Below are positions 32,756 to 41,506 of a stretch of 64,000 nt of DNA, one piece after another (position 1 is the stretch's first letter; the number at the start of each line of letters is the position of its first letter). Both the position numbers and the translations under genes were made by a program. The notes beneath the pieces are model-generated. The model saw only the letters and a list, made by a program, of their open reading frames with translations. It was not told where the DNA came from and did no database searches. This DNA is from Thermocrispum agreste DSM 44070 (GTDB taxonomy: Bacteria; Actinomycetota; Actinomycetes; Mycobacteriales; Pseudonocardiaceae): NCBI RefSeq assembly GCF_000427905.1, contig NZ_ATYX01000007.1, forward strand, positions 62,001-126,000, given 5' to 3'.

Positions 32756-32789
32756 CGGCGATGAGCGGGCACCGGCCCGCTCATCGCCG
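32756..32789 (+). terminator. 15-bp perfect hairpin after etfD-like gene
   Basis: A perfect 15-bp stem (32756-32770 with 32775-32789) closes the loop ACCG, beginning seven bases after the TGA. No U-tract follows. It is the strongest hairpin noticed after any gene here and is a good candidate U-less terminator. Confidence 0.7.
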
Positions 32790-33246
32790 GCTGGCGGCTG
32801 GTGCGATGAACACTTGGCGACCGACGCCGGTGACCGCGGTCGGCTGTGCCGCTGGTGCGACACGCCGACGACCGTCGCCCGGCACGTGCGTGCCGCCCTG
32901 CTCGTCGACGGTCACCGATCCCGGGTCGCCCTCCCCAGCGACCCGTGAGGCCTTCGCGCCGCGCTCATCGCACCGCCGCATCCCCGCCGGCCGTGCCGAC
33001 CCCGCCGCGAGTATTTCCGACCTCGGGCGGATGCGGTGTCCCCCGATCGCCCCACATTCGTCCGGCATTCGGCGCGCACGGCGGGCGGTGTCCGGCGGTG
33101 TGAGCTCGGCCGGAGCGACCGGCTCCGGCCGGGCGGAGCCAGGTACCGACGGGTAGGTTCATGTCCATGGCAGAAGTCCCGGTGAGCGCGCAGGCGTGTG
33201 CGCGCGGCATGGGCAGGCGGGCGGCGCCGCGGCGGGAGGCCGGCCG
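32790..33246. other. intergenic region, no gene seen
   Basis: 457 bases after the etfD-like terminator. Short frames exist on both strands, but none has a start signal, typical codon use or recognisable product. TAGGTT at 33154-33159 could be a -10 box for the downstream methyltransferase operon. GGGAGG near 33234 is its Shine-Dalgarno. Confidence 0.5.
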
Positions 33247-34050
33247 GTGAGCGGCATGGCGGGCACGGCCGACGGAGCCGCCGTGCGCGCTGCCAGGGCG
33301 GTCCAGCTGCACCTCACCGGCGAGCGCACCGTCCCCGGCGTGCCGGAGGAGAACTACTGGTTCCGCCGCCACGAAGCGGCCTACCGCGCGCTGGTGCCGC
33401 TGTGCGCGGACGCCGTGGTGCTGGAAGCCGGATGCGGCGAGGGCTACGGCGCGAAAATGATCGCCGAGGTCGCCGAGCGTGTGATCGCGCTGGACTACGA
33501 CGCGGAATGCGTCCGGCACGTCGCGCGCGCCTATCCCGCGGTGAGCCCGGTTCGCGGCAACCTGGCCTGGCTGCCCCTCCGGGACGGCAGCGTGGACGTG
33601 GTGGCGAACCTGCAGGTCATCGAGCACTTGTGGGATCAGCACGGCTTCCTGCGGGAATGCCTTCGGGTACTGCGCCCCGGCGGCCTGCTGCTGTGCACCA
33701 CGCCGAACCGGCTGACGTTCACCCCGGATTCGGACACTCCGCTCAACCCGTATCACACGCGCGAACTCACCGCGGCCGAGCTGAGCGACCTGCTGGGCGA
33801 GGCCGGGTTCGCCGTGCGGAGCCTGCGCGGGCTGCACCACGGCCCCGGCGTGCGGCGCCTGGACGACCGGTACGGCGGATCGATCATCGAGGCCCAGCTG
33901 GACGTGGTGATGGGCCACCTGCCCGGCGCGGCCCCCTGGCCGGACGATCTGCTGGCGGACGTGGCGGCGCTGACCGCGGACGACTTCGTCATCCGCGACG
34001 AGGACATCGACGCGAGCCTGGACCTGATCGCCGTGGCGGTGCGGCGGTGA
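33247..34050 (+). CDS. SAM-dependent class I methyltransferase (methylglucose lipopolysaccharide-type locus)
   Basis: 267 residues. SAM-binding motif VVLEAGCGEGYGAKMIAEVAERVIALDYD, then VRGNLAWLPLRDGSVDVVANLQVIEHLWD and RVLRPGGLLLCTTPNRLTF. The start is GTG 33247, chosen for GGGAGG about eight bases upstream; the frame is open further back. In mycobacteria the methyltransferase Rv3030 precedes the same GH57 and GT4 genes, in a cluster linked to 6-O-methylglucose lipopolysaccharide. The stop shares four bases with the next start. Confidence 0.88.
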   Translation: MSGMAGTADGAAVRAARAVQLHLTGERTVPGVPEENYWFRRHEAAYRALVPLCADAVVLEAGCGEGYGAKMIAEVAERVIALDYDAECVRHVARAYPAVSPVRGNLAWLPLRDGSVDVVANLQVIEHLWDQHGFLRECLRVLRPGGLLLCTTPNRLTFTPDSDTPLNPYHTRELTAAELSDLLGEAGFAVRSLRGLHHGPGVRRLDDRYGGSIIEAQLDVVMGHLPGAAPWPDDLLADVAALTADDFVIRDEDIDASLDLIAVAVRR

Positions 34051-35609
34051 GCACAGCGTTGAACGGCAACGACGAGGGGACCTTCTGCCTGGTGCTGCAC
34101 AGCCACCTGCCGTGGTTGCTGCACCACGGCAGCTGGCCGGTCGGCGAAGAGTGGCTCTACCAGGCGTGGACCCACTCCTACCTGCGGGTGTTCGACCTGT
34201 TGCGGAAGTTCGCCGACGAAGGCAGGCGCGACCTGCTCACGCTGGGCGTCACGCCGGTGCTGGCCGCCCAGCTCGACGACCCGTACGCGCTGCGCGGGGT
34301 GCAGGAATGGATCGGCCACTGGCAGCTGCGGGTCCAGCAGGCCGCGGTGCGCTGGCGGGACGACCCGCTGCTGCGGGAGCTGGCCGTCGCCGAGCACAAG
34401 GCCGCCATCGCCGCCGCCGAGCACCTGGAGACGGACTGGCGGCACGGCTTGTCGCCGGTGCTGCGGCCGCTGGTCGACGACGGCGTGATCGAATTGCTCG
34501 GCGGCCCGCTGACCCATCCCTTCCAGCCGCTGCTGGCCGATCCGGTCCGGGACTTCGCGCTGGCCGAAGGCCTGGCCGACACCCGCCTGCGGATCGGCCA
34601 CCGGCCGGAGGGCATCTGGGCTCCCGAGTGCGGCTACAAACCGGGGCTGGAAGCCGCGTATGCGGCGGTCGGGGTGCGGCGGTTCCTGGTCGACGGGCCG
34701 GCATTGCGCGGCCGGACCCACGTCGCCCGCCCGGTCGGTGACACCGACGTGCTCTGCTTCGGCCGGGACCTGGACGTCACCTACCGTGTCTGGTCCCCGA
34801 AGGCCGGTTATCCCGGCCATCCGGCCTACCGCGACTTCCACACCTGGGACCACGCCGTCGGCATCAAGCCGTCCCGCGTCACCGGCAAGCGGGTGCCGCC
34901 GCCGGACAAGGCGCCCTACGACCAGGACCGCGCGGCGCAGGCGGTGCACAGCCACGTCAAGGATTTCGTCGAAACGGTCCTGCTCCGCCTGCGGAAGCTG
35001 CGCGCCGAACACGGGCGGCCGGCCTTGGTGATCGCCGCCTACGACACCGAGCTGTTCGGGCACTGGTGGCACGAGGGCCCCATGTGGCTGGAAGGCGTGC
35101 TGCGCGCGCTGCCGGAAGCCGGTGTGCGCGTGACGACGTTGCGCGGGGCGACCGAAGCCGGTCATGTCGGCGAACCCGTCGAACTGCCCGCTTCGTCCTG
35201 GGGATCGGGCAAGGACTGGCGGGTGTGGGACGGCGAGCAGGTCGCCGACATGGTGGACAGCAACGCCCGGCTGCAACAGCGGCTGCTGCGGACCATGGCG
35301 AGCCTGCGCGCAGCGGGCCGGGCGACGGCCGATGTCCGCGATCCGGCGGCCGATCAGCTGGTGCGGGAGGCGCTGCTGGCACTGTCCAGCGACTGGGCCT
35401 TCATGGTCACCAAGGACTCCGCCGCCGACTACGCCAGGCACCGAGCGGCGGAACACACCACCCGGTTCACCCGGCTCGCCGATGCCCTGGACGCCGCCGA
35501 CACCGAGCGGGCCGCCGCGCTGGCCCGCGGGCAACTGGCCGCGGACCACCCGTTCGGCCAGCTCGACGCTCGCCGCTTGCAACGATCGGAGACTTCATGC
35601 GTGTCCTGA
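34047..35609 (+). CDS. GH57 alpha-glucan enzyme (branching-enzyme-like)
   Basis: 520 residues of glycoside hydrolase family 57. Visible family regions: FCLVLHSHLPWLLHHGSWPVGEEWLYQAW at the start, GGPLTHPFQPLLADP, the nucleophile-bearing GIWAPECGYKPGLE, and AAYDTELFGHWWHEGP with the second catalytic acid. The middle WSPKAGYPGHPAYRDFHTWD is typical of GH57 1,4-alpha-glucan branching enzymes. GTG 34047 overlaps the methyltransferase stop (GTGA), and the gene overlaps the following glycosyltransferase by 13 bases, so the three products are coupled. Branching or trimming of a short alpha-1,4-glucan is the likely role. Confidence 0.9.
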   Translation: MSTALNGNDEGTFCLVLHSHLPWLLHHGSWPVGEEWLYQAWTHSYLRVFDLLRKFADEGRRDLLTLGVTPVLAAQLDDPYALRGVQEWIGHWQLRVQQAAVRWRDDPLLRELAVAEHKAAIAAAEHLETDWRHGLSPVLRPLVDDGVIELLGGPLTHPFQPLLADPVRDFALAEGLADTRLRIGHRPEGIWAPECGYKPGLEAAYAAVGVRRFLVDGPALRGRTHVARPVGDTDVLCFGRDLDVTYRVWSPKAGYPGHPAYRDFHTWDHAVGIKPSRVTGKRVPPPDKAPYDQDRAAQAVHSHVKDFVETVLLRLRKLRAEHGRPALVIAAYDTELFGHWWHEGPMWLEGVLRALPEAGVRVTTLRGATEAGHVGEPVELPASSWGSGKDWRVWDGEQVADMVDSNARLQQRLLRTMASLRAAGRATADVRDPAADQLVREALLALSSDWAFMVTKDSAADYARHRAAEHTTRFTRLADALDAADTERAAALARGQLAADHPFGQLDARRLQRSETSCVS

Positions 35610-36847
35610 TGCTGTCGTGGGAGTACCCGCCCGTGGTGGTCGGCGGCCTGGCCAGGCACGTGCATGCGCTTGCCCGCTACCTGGCCGCCGACGGGCACGA
35701 GGTGGTGGTGCTGTGCAGGCAGCCGTCGGGCACCGACGCCGAGACGCACCCGACGACCGACTCCGTCAGCGAGGGCGTGCGGATCATCCGGGCCGCCGAG
35801 GACCCCATGCACGTGACGTTCGAGCGGGACCTGGCCGCGTGGACGCTGGCGATGGGGCACGCCATGGTCCGCGCAGGCTACGAGCTGCTCCGCGGCTGGC
35901 GTCCCGACGTGGTGCACGCGCACGACTGGCTGGTGACGCACCCGGCGATCGCGCTCGCCGAAGCCGCGCGGGTGCCGTTGATCGGCACCATCCACGCCAC
36001 CGAAGCGGGCAGGCACGCCGGCTGGCTGTCGCACCCGCTCAACCAGCAGATCCACTCCGTGGAGTGGTGGCTGGCCAACCGCGCCGACGAGCTGATCACG
36101 TGCTCGAAGGCGATGCGCGCCGAGGTGTCGCACCTGTTCGACATCCCGCCGGAGACCATCCACGTCATCCACAACGGGATCGAGCAGCGGTCCTGGCAGG
36201 TCTCCCGGGCCGAGGTGGAGGCGGCCAGGGCCAGGCACAGCAACGGCGGCCCGCTGCTGTTGTTCTTCGGTCGCCTGGAGTACGAGAAGGGGGTGCAGGA
36301 CCTGCTGGCCGCGCTGCCGCGCATCCGGCAGCTGCACCCGGGCACCCGGCTGGTGGTGGCCGGCAAGGGACGGCACCTCGACCCGCTCATCGAGCAGGCC
36401 CGCAAGCTGCGGATCCGCCGCGCGGTGGACTTCGTGGGCCACCTGCCCGACCGGGAACTGCGCGCCGTGCTCGCCGGGGCGGACACCGTCGTGCTGCCCA
36501 GCCGCTACGAGCCGTTCGGCATCGTGGCGCTGGAGGCGGCCGCCGCCAATGCCCCGCTGGTGGCGTCCACCGCGGGCGGGCTGGGCGAGGTCGTGCAGGA
36601 CGGGGTGACCGGGCTGGCGTTCGAACCGTGCGACGTGGACGGCCTGGTCGCGGCGGTGCACGGCGTGCTGTCCGACCGGGAGGGCGCGAAGCGGCGGGCC
36701 GAGGCGGCCAGGGCACGGCTGGCCGAGGACTTCGACTGGCCCACCATCGCGGCAGCGACCGCCGAGGTCTACCGGAACGCGCGCGCCGGAGGGCCGCAGG
36801 CCCTTGGCCGCCCGAAGATCGCCACCGGCAACGCCTTCCAGACGTGA
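35597..36847 (+). CDS. GT4 glycosyltransferase (alpha-1,4-glucan synthase, Rv3032-like)
   Basis: 416-residue retaining GT-B enzyme. The N-domain begins MRVLMLSWEYPPVVVGGLARHVHALARYLAADGHEV, then VVHAHDWLVTHPAIALA. The C-domain has LLFFGRLEYEKGVQDLLAALPRI, VDFVGHLPDRELRAVLAGADTVVLPS and the nucleotide-sugar site RYEPFGIVALEAAAANAPLVAS (EX7E). The glycogen-synthase-like N-terminus and cluster context fit the glycosyltransferase that extends methylglucose lipopolysaccharide or glycogen from an activated glucose. GGAG precedes ATG 35597. Confidence 0.92.
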   Translation: MRVLMLSWEYPPVVVGGLARHVHALARYLAADGHEVVVLCRQPSGTDAETHPTTDSVSEGVRIIRAAEDPMHVTFERDLAAWTLAMGHAMVRAGYELLRGWRPDVVHAHDWLVTHPAIALAEAARVPLIGTIHATEAGRHAGWLSHPLNQQIHSVEWWLANRADELITCSKAMRAEVSHLFDIPPETIHVIHNGIEQRSWQVSRAEVEAARARHSNGGPLLLFFGRLEYEKGVQDLLAALPRIRQLHPGTRLVVAGKGRHLDPLIEQARKLRIRRAVDFVGHLPDRELRAVLAGADTVVLPSRYEPFGIVALEAAAANAPLVASTAGGLGEVVQDGVTGLAFEPCDVDGLVAAVHGVLSDREGAKRRAEAARARLAEDFDWPTIAAATAEVYRNARAGGPQALGRPKIATGNAFQT

Positions 36848-37147
36848 CAAGTGGCCTGACGGATCACTCGCCGCTGACGGCGTGCCCGGCTGCTCCGCAG
36901 CGTGATCGCCCGGCCGAGAACCCCGCTGCGCCTCCGGCGAGCGGACCCGCCGCCACGTCCGGCGGAACCGTGCAGACGGTCCGGCCGTCCGAGCCGCTCG
37001 CCGCCAGCTCGGCGAATCTGTTGCGCAGCGCCGCCGAACACCCGAGCGTGAGGATTCGCCCGCCGACGCCCGTGCCCGGCGTGAGGGTCGTCGTGATGGC
37101 GGTCGGCCGAGCCGGTGGCTACCGGGACGCGGCGGCGGGGCCGCGAG
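36848..37147. other. convergent intergenic region, no gene called
   Basis: 300 bases between the GT4 stop and a convergent acyltransferase. A frame from GTG 36844, sharing GTGA with the GT4 stop, runs 135 codons, but it is low-complexity (Pro/Ala/Ser) and its last third is antisense to the acyltransferase, so I do not call it. In mycobacteria a small secreted protein occupies this slot. Confidence 0.5.
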
Positions 37148-37906
37148 CTAGCCGAGCGTCTTGCGCAGGGCCGCCTTGGCTTTCCGCGCCATGTCCGCCA
37201 CGGCCTCCCGCCGCTGGCGGTCTATCTCGTACTGCTCCTTGCGGTCCTTGACCACGCGCGCCGGGATCCCGACCGCGATGCTGTATTCGGGGATGTCACC
37301 GCGTACCACGGCGTGCGCCCCGATGACGCTGCCGCGGCCGATCCGGGTGCCCTTGGTGACCGTCACCTTGGTCCCCAACCAGGTGTCCGGGCCGATGCGC
37401 ACCGGCGCCTTGACGATGCCCTGGTCCTTGATCGGCACCGTGATGTCGGTGGTCACGTGGTCGAAATCGCAGATGTACACCCAGTCGGCCACCAGCGTGG
37501 CGTCGCCGATCTCGATGTCCAGGTAGCAGTTGACCACGTTCTGCCTGCCGAAGACGGCCTTGTCGCCGATGCGCAGCGAGCCTTCGTGGCAGCGGATGGC
37601 GTTGCCGTCGCCGATGTGCACCCACTTGCCGATCTCCAGCCTGCCGTAGCCGGGGCGGCAGTGCAGCTCGACGTTCTTGCCCAGGAACACCATGCCGCGC
37701 AGCACCACGTGCGGGTTGGCGAGCCGGAACTTCAACAGCCGGTAGTACCGGACCAGGTACCACGGGGTGTAGGCACGGTTACGGACGATCCAGCGCAGCG
37801 AGTCCATGGTGAAGAACCGTGCCTGCTCCGGGTCCTTGCGCATGCGGCGCCAGGCGGCCAGCCGCTGCAGCATCGGGGCACCCCACATCGACGTCATGTC
37901 GGACAC
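37148..37906 (-). CDS. left-handed beta-helix (hexapeptide) acyltransferase
   Basis: 252 residues. After an N-terminal helical region (MLQRLAAWRRMRKDPEQARFFTMDSLRWIVRNRAYTPWYLVRYYRLLKFR), hexapeptide repeats form the trimeric acyl-CoA site: VVLRGMVFLGKNVELHC, LEIGKWVHIGDGNAIRCHEGSLRIGDKAVFG, APVRIGPDTWLGTKVTVTKGTRIGRGSVIGAHAVVRGDIPEYSIAVGIPARVVKDR. Catalytic His candidates lie in the extended loop (CDFDHVTTDITVPIKDQG). Next to the glucan genes it probably acylates the polysaccharide, as suggested for the mycobacterial homologue near Rv3032. The exact acyl group is unknown. Confidence 0.88.
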   Translation of the reverse strand: MSDMTSMWGAPMLQRLAAWRRMRKDPEQARFFTMDSLRWIVRNRAYTPWYLVRYYRLLKFRLANPHVVLRGMVFLGKNVELHCRPGYGRLEIGKWVHIGDGNAIRCHEGSLRIGDKAVFGRQNVVNCYLDIEIGDATLVADWVYICDFDHVTTDITVPIKDQGIVKAPVRIGPDTWLGTKVTVTKGTRIGRGSVIGAHAVVRGDIPEYSIAVGIPARVVKDRKEQYEIDRQRREAVADMARKAKAALRKTLG

Positions 37907-38027
37907 CCTACTGGCGGGTCACGACCGGCCGATCGGACCCGGCGGACGACGCGCCGAACACTCGCCGGGCCCGGCGAAGCGCGAATCGTGACCGTGCGTT
38001 TGCGCACCGACGTGATAGGAATCGTGC

Positions 38028-38507
38028 ATGGCCGACCGCAGGATCACCCTCTTCCGCCACGCCAAGGCCGCATGGCCGGACGACGTGGACGACATCGACC
38101 GGCCGCTGGCCGATCGCGGCGAAGCGGATGCCCCCGTCGCCGGGCGCTGGCTCGCCGGCCAGCCATTGCCCTCGCTGGTGCTGTGCTCCCCTGCGGTCCG
38201 GGCCCGCCGCACGTGTGAGCTCGCCATGGCCGCGTTGCCGGACATCCCCATCCGGATCGAGGAGCGGATCTACGCCGCCTCCGCGGGCGACCTGCTGGAC
38301 GTGGTCCACCAGCTGCCCGGCGACACCCGGCACGTCATGCTGGTCGGCCACAACCCGGGCCTGTCCCACCTGGCGGGCCTGCTCGCCGGGGAACGGATCG
38401 ACCTGAGCACCGCAGGCATCGCGGTAGTCGCCTGGACCGGATCGTGGACCGACGCAGCCCCGGGCAAAGGGCGCCTGGTCGCCGCCGCCACCCCGCGCGC
38501 CCGTTAG
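38028..38507 (+). CDS. SixA-like histidine phosphatase
   Basis: 159 residues, the short single-domain size of SixA-type enzymes. The phosphohistidine loop is RRITLFRHAKAAWPDDVDDIDRPLADRGEADA (His11). CSPAVRARRTCELA supplies a second arginine, and VMLVGHNPGLSHLAGLLAG the second catalytic histidine. TAGGAA at 38016-38021 lies six bases before ATG 38028, so the message may be leaderless. The substrate (phosphohistidine protein or small phosphoester) cannot be told. Confidence 0.9.
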   Translation: MADRRITLFRHAKAAWPDDVDDIDRPLADRGEADAPVAGRWLAGQPLPSLVLCSPAVRARRTCELAMAALPDIPIRIEERIYAASAGDLLDVVHQLPGDTRHVMLVGHNPGLSHLAGLLAGERIDLSTAGIAVVAWTGSWTDAAPGKGRLVAAATPRAR

Positions 38508-38570
38508 CCGCCGTCGGCGGACCGCGTGCGGTGACAACGGTTCGCCCGGGCGATCGGGTTTGATGGGCAC

Positions 38571-39542
38571 ATGCCCGCGCTCATCATCGACACCGATCCC
38601 GGAGTGGACGACGCTTTCGCCATCGCACTCGCCGTGCTGGATCCCGACGTCACCCTGCTCGGCGTCACCACCGTCTACGGAAACGTCTCGGTTGACGCCA
38701 CGACCCGCAACGCGCAGCGGATCCTGGCGCTGTGTGGCGCCAGCGGTGTTCCGATCGCCCGGGGTGCCGAACGCCCGCTCGTTCATCCCCACCCGCACCG
38801 TGCGCGCTATGCCCACGGTTCGGACGGCCTCTCCGGCCGGTCCTCCGTCCTGCCCGACCCGATCGTGCCGACCGCAGACGCCGGTGCCGTCGAGCTCATG
38901 GTGTCCCTGCTGCGCGAGGCGACCGAACCCGTCGTGCTCGTCCCGATCGGGCCACTGACCAACATCGCCCTGCTGCTGGCGGCCTATCCGGAGATCAAGC
39001 CGCAGATCGACCGCGTGGTGATCATGGGCGGCGCGGTCGACGGCGGGAACGTCACCGCGCGCGCCGAATTCAACCTGTGGAGCGACCCGGAAGCGGCCCG
39101 TCGCGTACTGACCGAACCCGACGTGCGCTGCGTGCTGGTGCCGATGGACCTCACCTGCCGATGCGCGGTCGACGTGCCGTGGCTCGACCGGCTCGCGGCG
39201 TCCGGGCCGATCGGCGCGGCATTGCGCGAACTGACCACCGACTACCTGGAGTACTACACCAAGGCGCTGGGCCGGCCTGCGGTCGTCCTGCACGACGCGA
39301 TCGCCGTGGCCGAGGCCATCTGGCCGGGCATGCTGCGCACCGAGGACTATCCGCTGGACGTCGAATGCGCCTTCGGACCGTCGCGTGGCGCGCTCGTCGC
39401 CGACCGCCGGCGTCGCGAGTTGATCGCCGAGACCGTGGCCACCGACACCGAGCCGGTCGCCGTCGCGGTTGACGTGGCGCCGGAATGGGGATTCGAAGGG
39501 GTGCGGGCCCGCCTGCTGGACGGGCTCACGCGAACCCGGTAA
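38571..39542 (+). CDS. inosine/uridine-preferring nucleoside hydrolase family protein
   Basis: 323 residues. The calcium-binding and catalytic Asp cluster DTDPGVDDAFAIALAVLD is at residues 7-24. LLGVTTVYGNVSVDATTRNAQRIL, VLVPIGPLTNIALLL, VIMGGAVDGGNVTARAEFNLWSDPEAARRVL and the C-terminal VLHDAIAVAEAIWP (last Ca2+ Asp) complete the signature. It splits nucleosides into base and ribose for salvage. It lies 63 bases after the histidine phosphatase; TTTGAT before the start may be its own -10 box. Confidence 0.95.
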   Translation: MPALIIDTDPGVDDAFAIALAVLDPDVTLLGVTTVYGNVSVDATTRNAQRILALCGASGVPIARGAERPLVHPHPHRARYAHGSDGLSGRSSVLPDPIVPTADAGAVELMVSLLREATEPVVLVPIGPLTNIALLLAAYPEIKPQIDRVVIMGGAVDGGNVTARAEFNLWSDPEAARRVLTEPDVRCVLVPMDLTCRCAVDVPWLDRLAASGPIGAALRELTTDYLEYYTKALGRPAVVLHDAIAVAEAIWPGMLRTEDYPLDVECAFGPSRGALVADRRRRELIAETVATDTEPVAVAVDVAPEWGFEGVRARLLDGLTRTR

Positions 39543-39608
39543 CGACCGCGGCCGGAACCCGACAAACCGGAGGACCCGGTTTGCTCATGGCGCCAGGAGG
39601 AGGCGGGG

Positions 39609-40946
39609 GTGGGACAGCCGAACGGCCGGGTGATCGCCGGCCGCTACCGGCTCACCCGCAAGCTCGCCAGCGGCGCGATGGGCGCCGTGTGGCTGGCCCA
39701 CGACGAAGTGCTGAACCGGGCCATCGCGGCCAAGCAGATGCTGCTGCCGCCGGGGACGGCCGACGACGAAGCCGAGCAGGCGCGCCAGCGCGTGCTGCAC
39801 GAGGCCAGGGTGGCCGCGCGGATCTGCCACGCCAACGCGATCACCATCTTCGACGTGGCGGACGACGGTGGCGAGCCGGTGCTGATCATGGAGTACCTCT
39901 CCTGCCGCACGCTGGCCCACGTTCTGGCCGAGCGCGGCCACCTGTCACCGGCCGAGGTGGCTCGGATCGGCGCCCCGGTCGCTGCCGCGCTGGCCGCCGC
40001 GCACGCCCAAGGGGTCGTCCACCGCGACGTCAAGCCGGCGAACATCCTGCTCGCCGACAGCCCGGACGGGCTGGTGAAACTGACCGACTTCGGAATCGCC
40101 CACGTCAACGGTGACGTCGTCGGCGCAGCCGGGCCGCTGATCGGTTCCCCGGCTTACGTGGCGCCCGAGTCGATCCGCGGAGCCGAGCCCACACCGGCCG
40201 CGGACGTGTTCTCCCTCGGCGCCACGCTCTATCGCGCGGTCGAAGGCCACCTGATCTACGGTGACCTCGCCAAGCGCGCCGACGTGCTGCAGGCAGCTGC
40301 CGACCACCGGATCGTCCCGCCACGCCACGCGGGCCCCCTGACCCCGCTGCTGCGCGCGATGCTGACCCCGGATCCCGCGCAACGACCCACCATGCGCGAG
40401 GTGCACCACCGGCTGCGCGCGGTGCTGGCCGAGACGACGAGCTCGACGCCTGCCCCTGACCAGCCGGACTCCGCTCCGGCACGCCGCCCGACGCGGAGCC
40501 GTCCGCGCAACAGGCAGCCCAGGACGCTGGTGACCACCGGCTCGATCGTGACCATCGTGCTGGTCTTCGTGCTGGTCATGGCCACCATGGGGTTTCAACC
40601 GGAGCGCAAGGACGTCCGCGCGGCCGGTGACGGTGTCAGCCCCACCGATCGTGCCGCCGTGGCGACGCGGTTCTACCACGTCCTGCCGAGGGACACCGAC
40701 ACCGCGTGGACGATGCTCACACCGCGGGCGAGGGCGACCGGCCGCGCCGAGTTCGACGCCTACTGGGACTCGGTCGGGTCGGTCACCATCATCGAATCGG
40801 CCGACGTCGCCGGGCGCACGGTCACCATCGGCGTCCTGGTCGATCACGAAGGGCGTCCGTCGTTCCAGCGCACCGAGCTGGAGATCGTCAAACGCGGCGA
40901 CAAGCTGCTGATCGACTCCATCCGGCGGACGACAGTCAGGCGTTAG
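39609..40946 (+). CDS. transmembrane serine/threonine protein kinase
   Basis: 445 residues. Kinase domain: RYRLTRKLASGAMGAVWLAHDEVLNRAIAAKQML (Gly loop and Lys about 41), HRDVKPANILLA, LTDFGIAHV, GSPAYVAPESIRGAEPTPAADVFSLGATLYRAVEG. A Pro/Arg-rich linker and one membrane helix (about 302-324, LVTTGSIVTIVLVFVLVMATMGF) lead to a roughly 115-residue extracytoplasmic domain like the small SnoaL/NTF2-type sensor modules (AVATRFYHVLPRDTDTAWTMLTPRARATG). There are no PASTA repeats. GTG 39609 follows a strong AGGAGGAGG. It overlaps the convergent downstream gene by 11 bases at the 3' ends. Confidence 0.93.
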   Translation: MGQPNGRVIAGRYRLTRKLASGAMGAVWLAHDEVLNRAIAAKQMLLPPGTADDEAEQARQRVLHEARVAARICHANAITIFDVADDGGEPVLIMEYLSCRTLAHVLAERGHLSPAEVARIGAPVAAALAAAHAQGVVHRDVKPANILLADSPDGLVKLTDFGIAHVNGDVVGAAGPLIGSPAYVAPESIRGAEPTPAADVFSLGATLYRAVEGHLIYGDLAKRADVLQAAADHRIVPPRHAGPLTPLLRAMLTPDPAQRPTMREVHHRLRAVLAETTSSTPAPDQPDSAPARRPTRSRPRNRQPRTLVTTGSIVTIVLVFVLVMATMGFQPERKDVRAAGDGVSPTDRAAVATRFYHVLPRDTDTAWTMLTPRARATGRAEFDAYWDSVGSVTIIESADVAGRTVTIGVLVDHEGRPSFQRTELEIVKRGDKLLIDSIRRTTVRR

Positions 40947-41481
40947 CCAGCGAAGCGAGCCACGCGTTCACCTCACGCCGTCGCCGCAGCCGGATCACCT
41001 CCGGCCCGTCCGGGTCGGCGATCATCGCCTCGATGCGTCGCCGCTTGACCCGGAACGAGCGCATGTGCCACAGCAGCAGCGAGTCGCGGCTCAGCTGCAG
41101 CCGCAGTGATTCGCGATTGCCGTTGCAGATCTCTTCCCGCGAGACCAGTCGGCGCAGGGTGCGCCGCAGCAGCTGCCACATGCTCAGCCAGCGCGGCAGG
41201 TCCAGCGCCACGACCAGCTCGGCCCGCTGAAGCACCACCGACTCCCAGGCGCCGTAGGCGGCGTCGAGGATCCACCGGTCGCCGGCACAAATGGCGCTCA
41301 TCCGCCGGATCTGCTCCTGCCGTGGCAGCTGCACCCACCCCGGCTGCCACATGAGGTCGTCGACCGAGTACCACGGCAACCCGGTGATCCGGCTCAGTTG
41401 CCGGGCGACGGTGGTCTTGCCGGAGCCCGTGACGCCGTAGACCAGCACGCGACGAGCTGCCAAGTCGACCATGCCCGTCAC
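40936..41481 (-). CDS. P-loop kinase-like protein (adenylate kinase / topology-modulation FlaR type)
   Basis: 181 residues. Walker A VLVYGVTGSGKTTVARQL near residue 12, then WYSVDDLMWQPGWVQLPRQEQIRRMSAICAGDRWILDAAYG, ELVVALDLPRWLSMWQLLRRTLRRLVSREEICNGNRE. This is the small P-loop family often annotated as FlaR-like adenylate kinase. ATG 41472 (MVDLAARRVL) is an alternative start. Last gene of a minus-strand operon starting at the ABC ATPase. Substrate unknown. Confidence 0.85.
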   Translation of the reverse strand: MTGMVDLAARRVLVYGVTGSGKTTVARQLSRITGLPWYSVDDLMWQPGWVQLPRQEQIRRMSAICAGDRWILDAAYGAWESVVLQRAELVVALDLPRWLSMWQLLRRTLRRLVSREEICNGNRESLRLQLSRDSLLLWHMRSFRVKRRRIEAMIADPDGPEVIRLRRRREVNAWLASLANA

Positions 41482-41506
41482 GACATGAGCCGGGCCGGTC
41501 GATGCA

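Noticed and set aside
36844-37251. 135-codon frame sharing GTGA with the GT4 stop
   Set aside because: The overlap is suggestive, but the product is low-complexity and the last third is antisense to the hexapeptide acyltransferase.
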